Source of the DNA: Proteles cristata cristata
Taxonomy: Eukaryota; Chordata; Mammalia; Carnivora; Hyaenidae
Assembly: GCA_017311185.1 (NCBI GenBank)
Contig: JAESUZ010004802.1
Location: 372,001 to 436,000 of the forward strand
Direction of reading: 5' to 3'
DNA: 64,000 nucleotides
In this document: positions 48,708 through 59,826 of the stretch, piece by piece
Layout: each line of letters begins with the position of its first letter
Numbering within the stretch: position 1 is the first letter of the stretch
Notes under the pieces: generated by a model
Databases searched by the model: none
The model's input: only the letters and a program-made list of their open reading frames with translations
Told to the model about the DNA's origin: nothing
Program-made: the position numbers and the translations under genes

Positions 48708-48718
48708 AAGGGTGAGTA
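48708..48718 (+). other. Candidate ERV major splice donor
   Basis: The sequence aagggtgagta between the primer site and gag matches a 5' splice site (cut before gtgagt at 48712). It is placed as expected for the donor of env mRNA and could also splice into SCARB2 acceptors. This is not tested. Confidence 0.5.
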
Positions 48719-48765
48719 CCCCTCGGGGATTGTAGATCCAAGGCAGGGGAACTTTCGGGAAAATT

Positions 48766-49541
48766 ATGGGGAATTCCCCATCAGCAAAGGCACAATACAT
48801 GGAGCTACTCAAAGGACTTCTCCACTCCATCGGGGTGAAGGTATCTAGTCGCCGTTTATTTGAGTTATTCCGCCTTGTGGAGCAGCATTGTTATGGGTTT
48901 AAGTGCCAACCCAAAGTACAATTAAACTTAAAGGAATGGAAATTAATACAGAAGGAATTACAGCAACAGCATCAGAAGGGTAACATAATCCCTTTGAAAT
49001 TGTGGACTCTATGTAGTGCTATCACTCGAGCACTTGCATTGCATTCTGCAATTAAGGAGTTGGTGGGAAGAGGAAGCCCGAAAGCAGGCTTAAATTAATG
49101 AGGGACAGAACCCTCCGGGTCCCCTGGAGGATAAATTGATGGGAGAGAGACAATTTCGAGCCTTGAGAGATCAGGCTCAATTTTCCGACCAGGATTTACA
49201 GCAGGTGCGCCAGGTATTTCTTAGGGCTTGGCGCCGTGTTGTACCTCCTGGCCACGCTCAGCCTTCTTTTACAAAAAACTTTACAAGGACCCAATGAATC
49301 CTATACTGATTTTCTTGCTAGATTGAGGGTGGCTGTTGAGCGGGATGTTGGACGTGATGAAATCTCAGAGATACTTTTGCAGACACTTGCTTTTGAAAAT
49401 GCAAACTCGGAATGTAAACGTGTTTTGGGCCCTTTAAAAGGGCAGGGAGCTTCTATAGCTGAATATATTAGAGCTTGTTCGGGAGTGGGGGGAACTGAAC
49501 ATAATGCTGCTGTTTTGCTACTGCTTTGGCTCAGGCTATGA
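48766..49541 (+). pseudogene. ERV gag remnant, internally deleted
   Basis: The first piece (48766-49098) starts M-G-N, a likely myristoylation signal, and looks like a betaretroviral matrix domain. After a stop, 49150-49270 and then 49236-49541 (another frame) carry the C-terminal capsid, with a major homology region (Q-G-P-N-E-S-Y-T-D-F). The segment between matrix and late capsid is missing, and no intact zinc knuckle of the nucleocapsid follows. The total length is a fraction of a normal gag. The product would not be a functional polyprotein. Confidence 0.82.
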
Positions 49542-49669
49542 AGCCCTCCAAGGGTGGAAATTGTTAAAACAATGCCGGGGCTCAGTTGGCTACACCTCCC
49601 ACTCCTCAAGTAACCCCTTTGTTTTCCAACAACCCTTAGAGATGACTGTACATCAGGAATAGCTAAACC

Positions 49670-50141
49670 TTTAATGGTGCCAGATTTACTCTCTGCAACT
49701 TCAGGGAGTGCGGCTGCTGATTTGCCTCTCGTTGAAAATGTTCTTTTGTCTCCGGGAGGTGGCATTTATAAATTAAGGACAAACATTTTTGGCCCATTGC
49801 CTAAAGGCACCTTTGGTTTAATATTGGGCCGCAGCAGCGCAGCTTTAAGAGGCCTAGCCATAATTCCTGGAGTTATAGACTCTGATTTTGTTGGAGAAAT
49901 TTTAATCATGGTTTCTACTTCTGTTACACTTTCACTATTGGCTGGAGAATGTATAGCACAAACATTTATCTTATCTTCTCTCTCCCATGGGGGCTTCTGT
50001 AACCATTCCGTCGGAAAACTAGTGGCCACTGCTCAAGCTCCTCGAGCACTCACGTTTTTGTTATTAAGAAAAAATGAGGTAAATCAACTTATCATCTGGA
50101 TCCTTCAATGCACATGTGCTTCTGTCTGGGGGATTAAATGA
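49670..50141 (+). pseudogene. ERV dUTPase / protease-frame remnant
   Basis: An open frame of 155 codons contains motifs of a trimeric dUTPase, the domain betaretroviruses carry in the pro frame: G-V-I-D-S-D-F-V-G-E-I and, further on, G-E-C-I-A-Q. The serine-rich motif G-R-S-S is also seen. The retroviral aspartic protease that should follow (D-T/S-G) was not found. Similarity decays after about 50030. Confidence 0.72.
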
Positions 50142-51017
50142 AAAGCTGGACGCAGCTATTTCTCTCCCCCAGGGCACACCGAGACGTCGGTTGGCCCTTC
50201 AGCAAACTCATAAACCTGTTTTGTGGCCACTTCTGTATCTGTTTTGTCCTGTTTGTCATTGTCATTGTTAGTCTTATCTGTAGAATTTCTGTGAGAAGGA
50301 ATCTAGTAACCTCTAGTATGTATATAGATGTGAATATGCAATTCGGCCTGGCTTGCCTGCTGGGTTTGATTCTGTGGCTCCACGGGTGGGCACCCTTAAG
50401 GTCCCAAAAAGCCTATGGAGTCTGTCTGTGCCTGTCTGCGATTTTGTGGTAAACGGCATAGTTTATGATGGCATCGGAATAGTTTCCAAAGCTGAGACCA
50501 CTACAGCTTAAGCTTCCCTTAAGTTCTTTTGGGACACGACCAAACTGACATCTGACCGGTCTCCTCATTAGAGAGGGCACCCCCAACCCTGTCTGTCTTG
50601 GTGACATTGCCTCACTAAAAGAGTGCCCAACCAATATCTGGAAACACCTCATAAAAGGGACCTTATTGGTCTGGCTGAAAACATTTAGACTGAAGGGGAT
50701 GTTAACTCTCCTGTTCTCTGTTCCTCTTTCGAGTAAATGTTGAGGGCTTCTCACTCATTCTTTTCCCAGATTAATGGCTACAATTGCAGCCAACTGTGGC
50801 TGGTTGACCTCGGGACGGGGACTTTAAGGAATATTCCCAAGCAGCTGCCGAAACTCCTTTTGTTTCGGGGAAGTTCCTTGTCTTCTCCAGACTGATATAG
50901 ACTGCCTAACAAACCTTAAGTCTTCTCTGTCTAAGCTCACAAAATTTAAAACTGCTAATTCTCTTTCTTTGCCTCCTGCTGTCAACTTGCCCCTTCTGCC
51001 TTCCCCATTCGTTTTGC
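50142..51017 (+). other. Unrecognised 0.9-kb segment in place of protease and reverse transcriptase
   Basis: No protease or reverse transcriptase motif (such as Y-x-D-D) can be seen in any frame. The segment includes an ORF of 104 codons (50138-50452) with two hydrophobic stretches, and a minus-strand ORF of 113 codons (50413-50754). Neither is recognisable. Parts resemble the untranslated leader of a different retroviral class, which is only an impression. It may be foreign sequence acquired by recombination. Confidence 0.55.
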
Positions 51018-51365
51018 TCTGTGCAGCCTGCTGAGCTGTGGGCTATTTACTTAGTTTTGCAAGACTTTCCTCAACTCCCTGTTAACATTGTTTCAGATTC
51101 CCGGTATGCTGTTCTCTCTTGTTTGCAGCTTCCTCAGGTTTCACTGCCTATAACTCTTAAAACAGATATTGACAAATTGTTTTATCAGTTACAACGATCA
51201 CTTCTGCAGCGTTCAGAGTTAATTTTCTTTACCCATATCCGTGCACATTCCGCCCTTCCTGGACCCTTGTCATTCGGAAATGCTGTAATTGATGCATTAC
51301 TTTATCCTATAGAAGCAGCAAAACAAGAGCATCGTCTGCAACATACTAACTCTAAAGGATTAAAA
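51018..51365 (+). pseudogene. ERV pol remnant: RNase H C-terminal part
   Basis: The frame shows A-E-L-W-A-I-Y and S-D-S-R-Y-A, typical of RNase H active-site surroundings. Then comes H-I-R-A-H-S-A-L-P-G-P-L with G-N, the RNase H end, leading into the integrase zinc-binding histidines. The N-terminal half of RNase H is absent. The frame breaks in an A-run at 51361-51369. Confidence 0.8.
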
Positions 51366-51960
51366 AAAAAATCTTATTGTTCATTCTTGTTCTATTTGTT
51401 CACCTTTTACCTTACCATTTACCCCACCAGGTGTCGACATGAGAGGATTGCAAGCAAATCAGGTATGGCAAATGGATGTAATTTTTGTTTCATCCTTTGG
51501 ACAACAAAAATGCGTCCATCATACTATAGATACATGCACATATTTCCAATGGGCTGCTACATTACATTCTGAAAAGGCTGAGGCTGTTATTACTCATTTA
51601 TTATCTGTTTTGCAGTTATGGGGGTCCCAGTTGAATTGAAAACTGATAATGCACCCGCCTACCAATCTGCAAAATTAGCTCATTTTTTATCCCAACATCA
51701 TATAATTCATACTTTTGGTATCCCTTATAATAGTCAAGGATAAGCCATTATTGAAAGGGCTAATCGTACCTTACGTGAGTATGTTGAAAAAATAAAAAAG
51801 GGGGAACAGGAGAGATTTATGAAACCAAAAGACGTCTTGAATAAAACCTTACTAACTTTAAATTTTCTGAATATTTGGGGCAAAGAAAATCAGCAGCAGA
51901 ATTGCATTTTCGAAGGAAAGAGGAGGATAATATGGCTGTGGTTACCTGTCAGGTAATGTA
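51366..51960 (+). pseudogene. ERV pol remnant: integrase
   Basis: Integrase core pieces are spread over shifted frames. The first catalytic aspartate lies in W-Q-M-D-V (51439-51639 frame). The second lies in L-K-T-D-N (about 51640-51650, after a frame change). The glutamate lies in I-I-E-R-A-N-R-T-L (about 51749-51775), just after a stop codon near 51741. The N-terminal zinc finger is partly lost and the end overlaps the start of env. Confidence 0.82.
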
Positions 51961-53636
51961 TGCGCAAGCAATAGAATATACTTATTGGGCTTATGTTCCT
52001 AATACTCCTCTTGTGAGAGCTGTCTCTTGGGGTGAACCTGAAGTACAGGTATACACCAATGAAACTGCATTCTTCCCACCACCCGCGTGTGGAGGAATTG
52101 AGCATCTGTATCATCATAATAATCAATATAACATAAGTAATGATACTGTTGCAGTGGAGGGTCTCCCCTTGTGCATCGGAGGACATCCCTTTTGCTTCTC
52201 TACACGAAAGCATAATCATTACTCTTATAATATCTGGGGAGTAACATATAATAATTATCATCCTGCTGTCTTTACTGTACTTGTTTCCACCAGGGGATTC
52301 AACACCTCTACGACACCGATGAGTCACCATCCTGATACCTTTATACCATTATGCCCTTCTAATTTTTTTATTCCTTCTCTAGAATCTTTGGAATGGGAAA
52401 GATGCCGAAGTCATGGGCCCTTTAAGGTCATGAATTATTCTGGATTTGTTATTGTAGATTGGAGCCCTGATCATGGTTAAATTTTGGAAAAATGGTCTAA
52501 CAAAACTTTCAAATGGTATCGAATTAATGGTACTTTAATGGGTAACGGTAATGAAACCGTAAAATGGCAACAGTTTGCACTCATCCCCCTAAACTGCAAT
52601 TGTTAGGGTATCCCCACTTTCAAGGGAATATTTGGAAATTATGGGCAGTTTCAGGGAATCTCACTATATGGTCAGGAAACTATACTTTGGATAAGACTGA
52701 CAGTTCAGGTCCCTTTCATGTTAACTTGCATGTTAATAAATCCTATTCTGCTACAGCTTGTCTAAAATACCCCTTTGCATTGCTGTATGGGAATTGGACT
52801 TGGAATGCTACAGAGGGATCTATATCATGTAATCATTGTAATTTAACACAATGTGTAAGTCAGTTATGGTGGAAAAGTTTTGAAACACAAATCAATAACT
52901 CTAATTTTTCATTGGTGATTGTTAAAACTCGTACCGAAGTGTGGTTGCCTGTAAATTTGACAAGACCTTGGTCGGACTCTTTTGCTGTATCTCATTTGGT
53001 GACTGCTATGCAAACCTTGCTTCACCGGTCCCGACGCCTGCTTGGAATAATCATAGCTTTGGTTCTTGGCAGTGGCTGCAGTTACTGCAACCGCTGCCGT
53101 GGCTGGACTTGCTTTGCATCAAGGGGTCCAAACAGCAGACTTTGTACGGGAATGGCATAAAGACTCTCATTTATTATGGCAACAACAACGAGATCTGGAT
53201 GCACAACTTGCAACTGATGTACTCAATCTTCAACATACTGTTTCATGGCTTGGGGATCAATTAACTGTCTTATCCACAAAAAGTGTATTGAAATGTGATT
53301 GGAACTCCTCTCAATTATGTATAACCTCTGTGCCTTTCAACATAAGTGAGGGTTGGGAAAAGGTGAAACAGTCACTAACAGGGCATCAAACCTAACTAAG
53401 GAAATTACAGAGTCAGAGCAGCAAATTTTGTCTACATTTAGCAAAACACTACCTGACATTACTGGGTCCGATCTGTTAAGGGATTTACAGAAAGGGATGA
53501 ATAATTTGAACCCTCTTGGACATGTGTCTGCCCTAATTGGAACTGTTCTCGTGAATACTTTACTCATAATACTTTTATGCTGTTATTATTTTAGTCTTCC
53601 GGTGCTGGCAAAGAAGGCAACAACTGAAAAAAGATA
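51932..53636 (+). pseudogene. ERV env remnant (surface and transmembrane parts)
   Basis: Env lies in several frames. The surface-unit part to 52480 has many N-x-S/T sites and no recognised signal peptide. An in-frame stop at 52478-52480 is followed by a frameshift into 52564-53160, which ends in a basic cleavage-like site (R-S-R-R near 53030) and a hydrophobic fusion-peptide-like run. The transmembrane subunit continues in another frame (53066-53395, with heptad-like sequence and C-D-W-N), then a stop and shift to 53353-53637 with a hydrophobic anchor. At least four breaks are visible. The type is that of betaretroviral or class II envelopes. Confidence 0.82.
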
Positions 53637-53680
53637 GACAACACGTTCTTGCCATTTTACAGTTTGCTACCGCTTCTCAG

Positions 53681-53694
53681 AAAAAAGGGGGAGA
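53681..53694 (+). other. ERV polypurine tract
   Basis: The sequence aaaaaagggggaga lies immediately before the 3' LTR, as required for plus-strand priming. Confidence 0.85.
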
Positions 53695-54126
53695 TGTGGG
53701 AGCCCGACAGTGAACACAAGAAAGCGGGGATGTGCCTGCACACGGGGCTCCCTGCCTGGGCAAGGCATGCCTGCAAACAGGATGCTCTGCCAGGAGGCCT
53801 GCACACAGTATCCAAGTTTAACGGTCCGCTTGCAAACGAGGGAACATGCCCTCCTTAGAAATAAGGAGAAGGCTGGAATTGTGAGCAGGCCTCTTAGTAA
53901 ACATGTTGCGATCACTTCCTTTGCTCCCCCCTGTCCTTGAAATGTGTTTGGCTACTTGCTCTTAATTGGTAAAGGAATGCATCTTGTAGATTTCAGTTTG
54001 TATCCAGTTACCGGGTATAAAATAAACCGCAACAGGGACTTGCGTAGAATTGTTCCTCCGGCCGGAGTTGTGTCTGTGTCTGTCTTTTGTGTGTGTCTTG
54101 TCCTTTGTGTCATTTCGTCCGCAACA
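53695..54126 (+). repeat. ERV 3' LTR
   Basis: This 432-bp LTR directly follows the polypurine tract and has the same ends as the 5' LTR. The shared part differs at three sites only. Its poly(A) signal faces the same way as SCARB2. Confidence 0.93.
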
Positions 54127-55069
54127 CCAGTAAATATTCTTTCCTGCTTTGTTGAAGATTAGTTTACCATACAGTTGTGGGTCTATTTCTGGGTTTTTCT
54201 CTTCTGTTCCATTGATCTATGTGTCTGTTTTTGTGCCAGTACCATACTGTATTGATGATGACAGTTTTGTAATAAAGCTTGAAGTCCGAATTGTGATGTC
54301 CCCAGCTTTTCTTTCCAAGATTGCTTTGGCTATTTGGGGTCTTTTGTGGTTCCATAAAAATTTTAGAATTGTTTGATCTAGCTCTGTGGAAAATGCTGGT
54401 GGTATTTTTATAGGGATTTCATTAAATGTGTAGATTGCTTTGGGTAGTATAGACATTTTAACAATGTTTATTCTTCCAACCCATGAGCATGGAATATTTT
54501 CCCTTTTCTTTGTGTCATCTTCAATTTCTTTAATAAGCTTTCTATAGTTTTCAGTGTACAGATCTTTTACATCTTTGGTTAGGTTTACTCCTAAGTGTCT
54601 TATGGTTTTTGGTACAGTTGTAAATGGGATCAACTCCTTGATGTCTCTTTTTGTGCTGCTTCATTATTGATGTATAGAAATGCAACAGATTTCTGCACAT
54701 GGATTTTATATCCTGTGACTTTGCTAAATTCGTGTATCAGTTCTAGCAAGCTTTTCGTTGAGTCTTTCAGATTTTCTACATAGGGCATCATGTCATCTGC
54801 AAGTAGTGAGAGTTTGACTTTTTCTTGCCAATTTGGATGCCTTTTATTTCTTTTTATTGTCTGATTGCTGTGGCTAGCACTTCCAGTACTATGTTAAATA
54901 ACAGAAGTGAGAGTGGACATCCCTGTCTTGTTCCTGACCTTAGAGAAAGAGCTTTCAGTTTTTCCCCATTGAGGATGGTATTAGCTATGAGTCTTTCCTA
55001 CATGGCCTTTATGATATTGATGTATTTTCCCTCTATCCTGACTTTGCCAAAGGCTTTTATCAAGAATAT

Positions 55070-55280
55070 GGGGCGCCTGGGTGGCTTAGTCGGTTAAGCG
55101 TCCGACTTTCACTTAGGTCATGGTCTCGTGGTTCGTGAGTTCGAGCCCTGCGTCGGGCTCTGTGCTGACTACCAGCTCAGAGCCTGGAGCCTGTTTCAGT
55201 CTGTGACTCCCTCTCTCTCTGACCCTCCCCTGCTCACTCTTTCTCTCTCCTGGAAATAATAAATTAAAAAAAAAAAAAAA
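55070..55280 (+). mobile_element. SINEC inside L1 copy C
   Basis: Head close to consensus (ggggcgcctgggtggcttag); flanked by aagaata. Confidence 0.93.
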
Positions 55281-56325
55281 GAATAGATACTATATTTCGT
55301 CAAATGCTTTTGCTTCATCTATTAAGAGGATCATATAGTTCTTGTCTTCTTTTATTAATGTGGTATCTCACATTGATTGATTTGTGAATATTGAAATCTA
55401 CCCTGCAGCCCAGGAATGAATCTCACTTGATCATGATGAATAGTTCTTTTAATGTACAGTTGGATTCAATTTACTAGTATCTTATTGAGAATTTTGCATC
55501 CATGTTCATCAGGGATCTTGGCCTATAATTAATTCTCCCTTTTAGTGAGGCCCTCATCTGGCTTTAGAATCAAGGTAATGCTGGCCTCATAGAATGAGTT
55601 TTCCTTCTATTTATGTTTTTTGAAACAGTTTGGTTTCACTCTTTTTTTTAATGTTTGGTACAATTCAACTGGAAGGCCATCTGATCGGGACTTTTTTTTG
55701 TTGGGAGATTTTTGTATTTAATTCAATTTCTTTGCTGGTGATAAATTTGTTCAGATTTTCTATTTCTTCTTATTGCAGCTTTTGTCATTTTTATGTTTCT
55801 TGGAATTTCTCCATTTCTTCAACATTGCTCAATTTTTTGGCATATAGTTTTTCATAATATTCTCTTTTAATTGTATTTCTGTGGTGTTGGCTGTGAGCTC
55901 TCCTCTTTCATTCATGATTTTATTTGGGTCCTTTCTCTTTTCTTTTTGATAAGTGTGGCTAGGGGTTTGTCAGTTTTATTAATTCTTTCAAAGAGCCAGT
56001 TCTTAGTTTCATTGATCTTTTCTAATATGTTGCTTGTTTGTTTGTTTCTATATAATTTATTTCTGCCAGAATCCTTATTATTTCCCTTCTTCTGCTGACT
56101 TTAGACTTTATTTGCTGTTTCTTTTCCAGCTCCTTTAAGTATAAAGTTAGGTTGTATATTTGAGACTTTTCTTGTATCTTGATAGGCCTGTATTGCTATA
56201 TACTTCCCTCCTATGACTGCCTTTATTTAACATTCCAAAGATTTTGGACTGTCATATTTTCATTTTCATTTGCTTCTATGTATTTTTATATTTCTTCTTT
56301 AATTTACTGTTTAACCCATTCATTC

Positions 56326-56519
56326 TTTTTTGTTTTAATGTTTATTTATTCATTTTAGAAAAGAGAGAGGGAGAGGCAGAGAGAAAGGGAAACGGAGAAG
56401 CCCAAGCAGGCTCCACACTGTCAGTGCAGAGCTTGATGAGGGGTTTGAACCCACAAACTGTGAGATTATGATCCAAGCTAAAATCAAGCACTGGATGCTC
56501 AACTGACTGAGCCATCCAG
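56326..56519 (-). mobile_element. SINEC inside L1 copy C
   Basis: Flanked by cattctt. Older, diverged copy. Confidence 0.88.
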
Positions 56520-57546
56520 TCATTCTTGAGTAGGATGTTCTTTAACCTCCGTGTATTATGTTCTCTCTAATTTTTTTCTTGTGGTTGACTTCAAGTTTCA
56601 TAGCTTTATGGTGTGAAAATATGCATGGTATGATCTCAGTCTTTTTGTACTAGTTGAGACCTGATTTATGACCCAGTATGTGATGCATTCTGGAGAATGT
56701 TGCTTGTACACTCAAAAATAATGTGTAGTCTGCTGCTTTAGGATGAAATGTTCCAAATATACCGGTTAAGTCTATCTGCTGTGTCACTCAAAGCCATTGT
56801 TTCCTTGTTGATTTTCTGCTTATATGATCTGTCCCTGGTGTAAGTGGGGTATTAAAGTTCCCTACCATTATTGTATTGTTATCAATGAGTTTCTATGTGT
56901 TTGTTTTGAACTGATTTATGTATTTGCATATTTCCAAGTTGAGGATATAAATGTTTACAACTGTTAGATCTTCTTGTTGGGTAGGCTCCTTTATTATGAT
57001 ATAGTGCCCTTCTTCATCTCTTGTTACAGTCTTTGGTTTAAAATCTAGTTGATCTGATATAAGTATGGCTACTCTGGCTCTCTTTTGACATCCATTGGCA
57101 TGATAACTGGTTCTTGATACCCTCACTTTTAATCTGGAGGTGTCTTTACATCTAAAATTAGTCTCTTGTAGGAAGCATTTCGATGGGTCTTTTTTTTTTT
57201 TTTCATCTGTCTGATACCTATGTCTTTTGATTGGAACATTTAGTCCATTTACATTCAGAGTAATTATAGATAAATAAGAAATTCAGTACCATTGTGTTAC
57301 CTCTAAAGTCACTGTTTCTGGAGATTTTCTTTGTTCCTTTTTAGTCTTTGCTGCTTTTGGTCTTTCTTTTCCACTCAACAGGTCCCCTTTAATACTTCTT
57401 GCAGGGCTGGTTTAGTGGTCCTGAACTTCTTTAGTTTTTGTTTGTCTGAGAAACTCTTTATCTCTCCTTCTATTCTGAATGACAGCCTTGCTGGATAAAG
57501 GATTCTTGGCTGCATATTTTTCCCAGTCAGCACATGGAATAATATA

Positions 57547-58515
57547 TCATGCCACTCCCTTCTGGCAAGTTTCTGTGGAGAGATCTGTTGCCAACCTTAT
57601 TTGTTTTCCCTTGTAGGTTAGGGATCTCTTTTCCCTTACTGCTTTCGGGATTCTTTTCTTGTCGGGATTCTTTTCGGGATTCTTTCCTGTATTTTGCAAA
57701 TTTTTACTGTGATATTTCTTGGTGTTGACCTGCTTTTGTTGATTTTGGTGGGAGTTCTCTGTGCCTTTTGGATTTAGATGTCTATTTTCTTCCCCAGATG
57801 AGGGAAGTTTTTGCATATAATTCACTCAAATAAACCTTCTGCCCTCTTTCCCTTCTCTTCCTCTTCTGGGACTAATATGATACAAATGTTATGCTTTATG
57901 GAGTCACTGAATTCCCTAAGTCTATATTCATGATCCAACATTTTTCTTCCCCTTTATTTTTCAGCTTCATTATTTTCTTTAACTTTATCCTCTATATCAC
58001 TTATCTGCTTCTTTTTTCCTTGTGATCATTACATCCAGTTAGTTGGTTGTGCATCTCAGTTATAGCATTTTTTATTGCAGCCTAACTAGTTTTTAGGTCT
58101 TTTATCTCTGTGGTAAGGAACTTTCCCTGGTATCTTCTATGCTTTTCTCAAGTCCAGCTAGTATCCTTATAATTGTTGTTTTAAATTCTGGCTCAGGCAT
58201 ATTACTTATATCTGTTTTGATTAGATCTCTGGCTGAGACTTCCTGTTCTTTCTTTTGGGATGAATTCCTCCATCTTGGCATTTTGTCTAAGTGTCTGTCT
58301 TCTGTGTAGTAAGAAAGCCTGTTATGTTTCCAACTCCTGGGAGTAATGTCTATATTAAGAAGACATCCTATACTGTTCAGTGCCTGATGCTTCAGAAGGT
58401 GTTTCGGGTGTATGTTGTGTGTACTCTGCTGTTGTGTTTTGGCAGCTCTTTCCCTCAGATCAGTCCTCTGCAAAATTTCTCCTTGCAGAATGGGGAGGGT
58501 TTGGACCTTGTCCAA
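57547..58515 (-). pseudogene. L1 copy C ORF1 remnant
   Basis: The C-terminal piece is 57547-57825 (R-E-K-R-S-L-T-Y-K-G-K-Q-I-R) and the N-terminal piece is within 58102-58515. A short internal tandem repeat of cgggattctttt (about 57646-57690) lies inside the coding region and disturbs the frame. Confidence 0.75.
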
Positions 58516-58519
58516 AACT

Positions 58520-59826
58520 GTGTGGTGAGTTTTAACTAGTGTGTTGTGGTCTGCTTGTCAAGAGACTAGATCCTATATCCCCTAGACTGAAACTTTGCAG
58601 CACTCTGTGGTCAGTAGACTTAGTGGGCGCAAGGGGTTTGTTCTAGTCTTCTGGGGGGAGGGGACAGCCACTGCTCTGGCTCTCAGTGACACTTGTCCTA
58701 GTTAAAAAACAAACAAACAAGAACAAAAACATCTGCAGAGTGCATGGAGCAGGGCTTGGTGTAAGAGGCTCAAGCCTCCAGTGTGGGCATTGTGCCTCTC
58801 TTTGAAGCCTGTCTGTGCTGATGGGCACTGTGAAAAATGGCGTCAGCCAGCTCTCATCCCTGGAGAGGAGAGTTCACTCATACTGCTCTTCAGGAAGCCC
58901 TCACTGAAGAGCAAACTATCTCCCCCTTTTTTGCCCCAGGCTTCCCCCAGATAACTGCCTTCACCCTGTCTGTGTCCCAGCCATCTGCCCATGTGGCAGC
59001 GCAGTGATCCTGAGTTTTATCTCAGGTGCGCCCACTAGTTTCAAAGCACCAAAGTTTAGGAACCTGGAGTGGCAGAGCCCCACACTGATCCCCTGGGAGA
59101 GGGTCTCACTGTGCTGTGGCTGGTGCCAGTTTGTCCCAGAAAGGCAGTTGCTCGAATGCAAGGGGGTTGGAGTTCATAGTAAAGTGCAGCAAAAAGTTGA
59201 GGTCTGAGTTAGCTGCCCTCAGCAGGCGTCTCTGCTCCTCTGCTAATAAACAGGGCAGCTCAGTGGCACCTGCCAGCTCTTCTGTCCCTGGAGAGGCCGT
59301 GCCACCTGTCCCAAGCGCACTCCAAGAAGGGGAACTGTCTCTCCCAGTGTGACCCAGAGGGTCCTCAAAGCACGCTGTCTGTTCCTGGCCTCTGCCCTCC
59401 TTCCCCACAGGAGCACCTCCGTGCCCTCCAGTCTCCACCCCCGGGGGTGACACAGACGTCTGAAACTTCAGACTTCGGGCTCCACTGCTTGTAAACACTT
59501 GCAGTTATCAGCACCTCTCCTTTTCCCCATCAGTGGTCTTGGAGAAGTATTTTGCTTGTGCAATGCCCTGCATGCTGTGCCCTCTTTCTCTCTGATCAGC
59601 GCTCCCTCCTCGACTCAGCACCAGTGATTCTTTTCTCTCCCAGATCATATCCCTGCGCCTCCTGCCTTCCACAGTGTGGCCTCTTTTCTCGCTCTAGTTG
59701 TGCAGTTTGTTCTCTCAGTCGCAGATGGATTTCCTGGGAGTTCACAATGATTTAATATTTATGTAGCTGTGTTCGAGGGAGGAGGCAACTATAGGGTCCT
59801 CCTACTACGCTGCCATCTTAATGCCT
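58520..59826 (-). promoter_or_regulatory. L1 copy C 5' UTR
   Basis: This sequence lies upstream of the ORF1 remnant, ends at the 5' terminus of the element and has a moderately GC-rich middle (58930-59500). ORFs here, including the 130-codon one at 59106-59498, have no recognisable domain. Confidence 0.5.

Larger units (their letters stand above)
48218..54126 (+). mobile_element. Defective betaretrovirus-like (class II) endogenous retrovirus
   Basis: This 5.9-kb provirus in SCARB2 sense has two LTRs, a lysine-type primer binding site, a polypurine tract and pieces of gag, pro/dUTPase, RNase H, integrase and env in that order. It is flanked by the 5-bp duplication ccagt (48213-48217 and 54127-54131) and inserted into L1 copy C. 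Class II assignment rests on the primer site, the dUTPase domain, the capsid major homology region and the transmembrane envelope type. The internal region is about 5.0 kb, well short of a complete betaretrovirus. No reverse transcriptase was recognised and every gene is broken. Confidence 0.9.
54150..57290 (-). pseudogene. L1 copy C ORF2 remnant, upstream part
   Basis: Open pieces include 54217-54633 ([11 protein letters not shown] and P-K-A-I-Y-T-F-N-E, downstream of the reverse transcriptase core) and 56893-57126 (endonuclease part). The rest of ORF2 continues at 47070-48217 beyond the retroviral insertion. Many stops and frameshifts are present. Confidence 0.8.
46652..59826 (-). mobile_element. 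Older full-length LINE-1, copy C, split by an ERV and SINEs
   Basis: The 3' end with T-rich tail is at about 46652 and the 5' end near 59826, where the complement reads ggcattaagatggcagcg. Removing the retrovirus (48218-54126) and SINEs at 46860-47066, 55070-55280 and 56326-56519 leaves about 6.6 kb, a full-length element. The L1 sequence on both sides of the retrovirus is continuous. It is more diverged than copies A and B. I could not find a convincing target-site duplication. Confidence 0.85.

Noticed and set aside
50138..50452. 104-codon ORF with hydrophobic stretches as a new viral accessory gene
   Set aside because: It is not claimed as a gene: no homology, no start context evidence and no sign of coding constraint. 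Kept only as part of an unexplained block.
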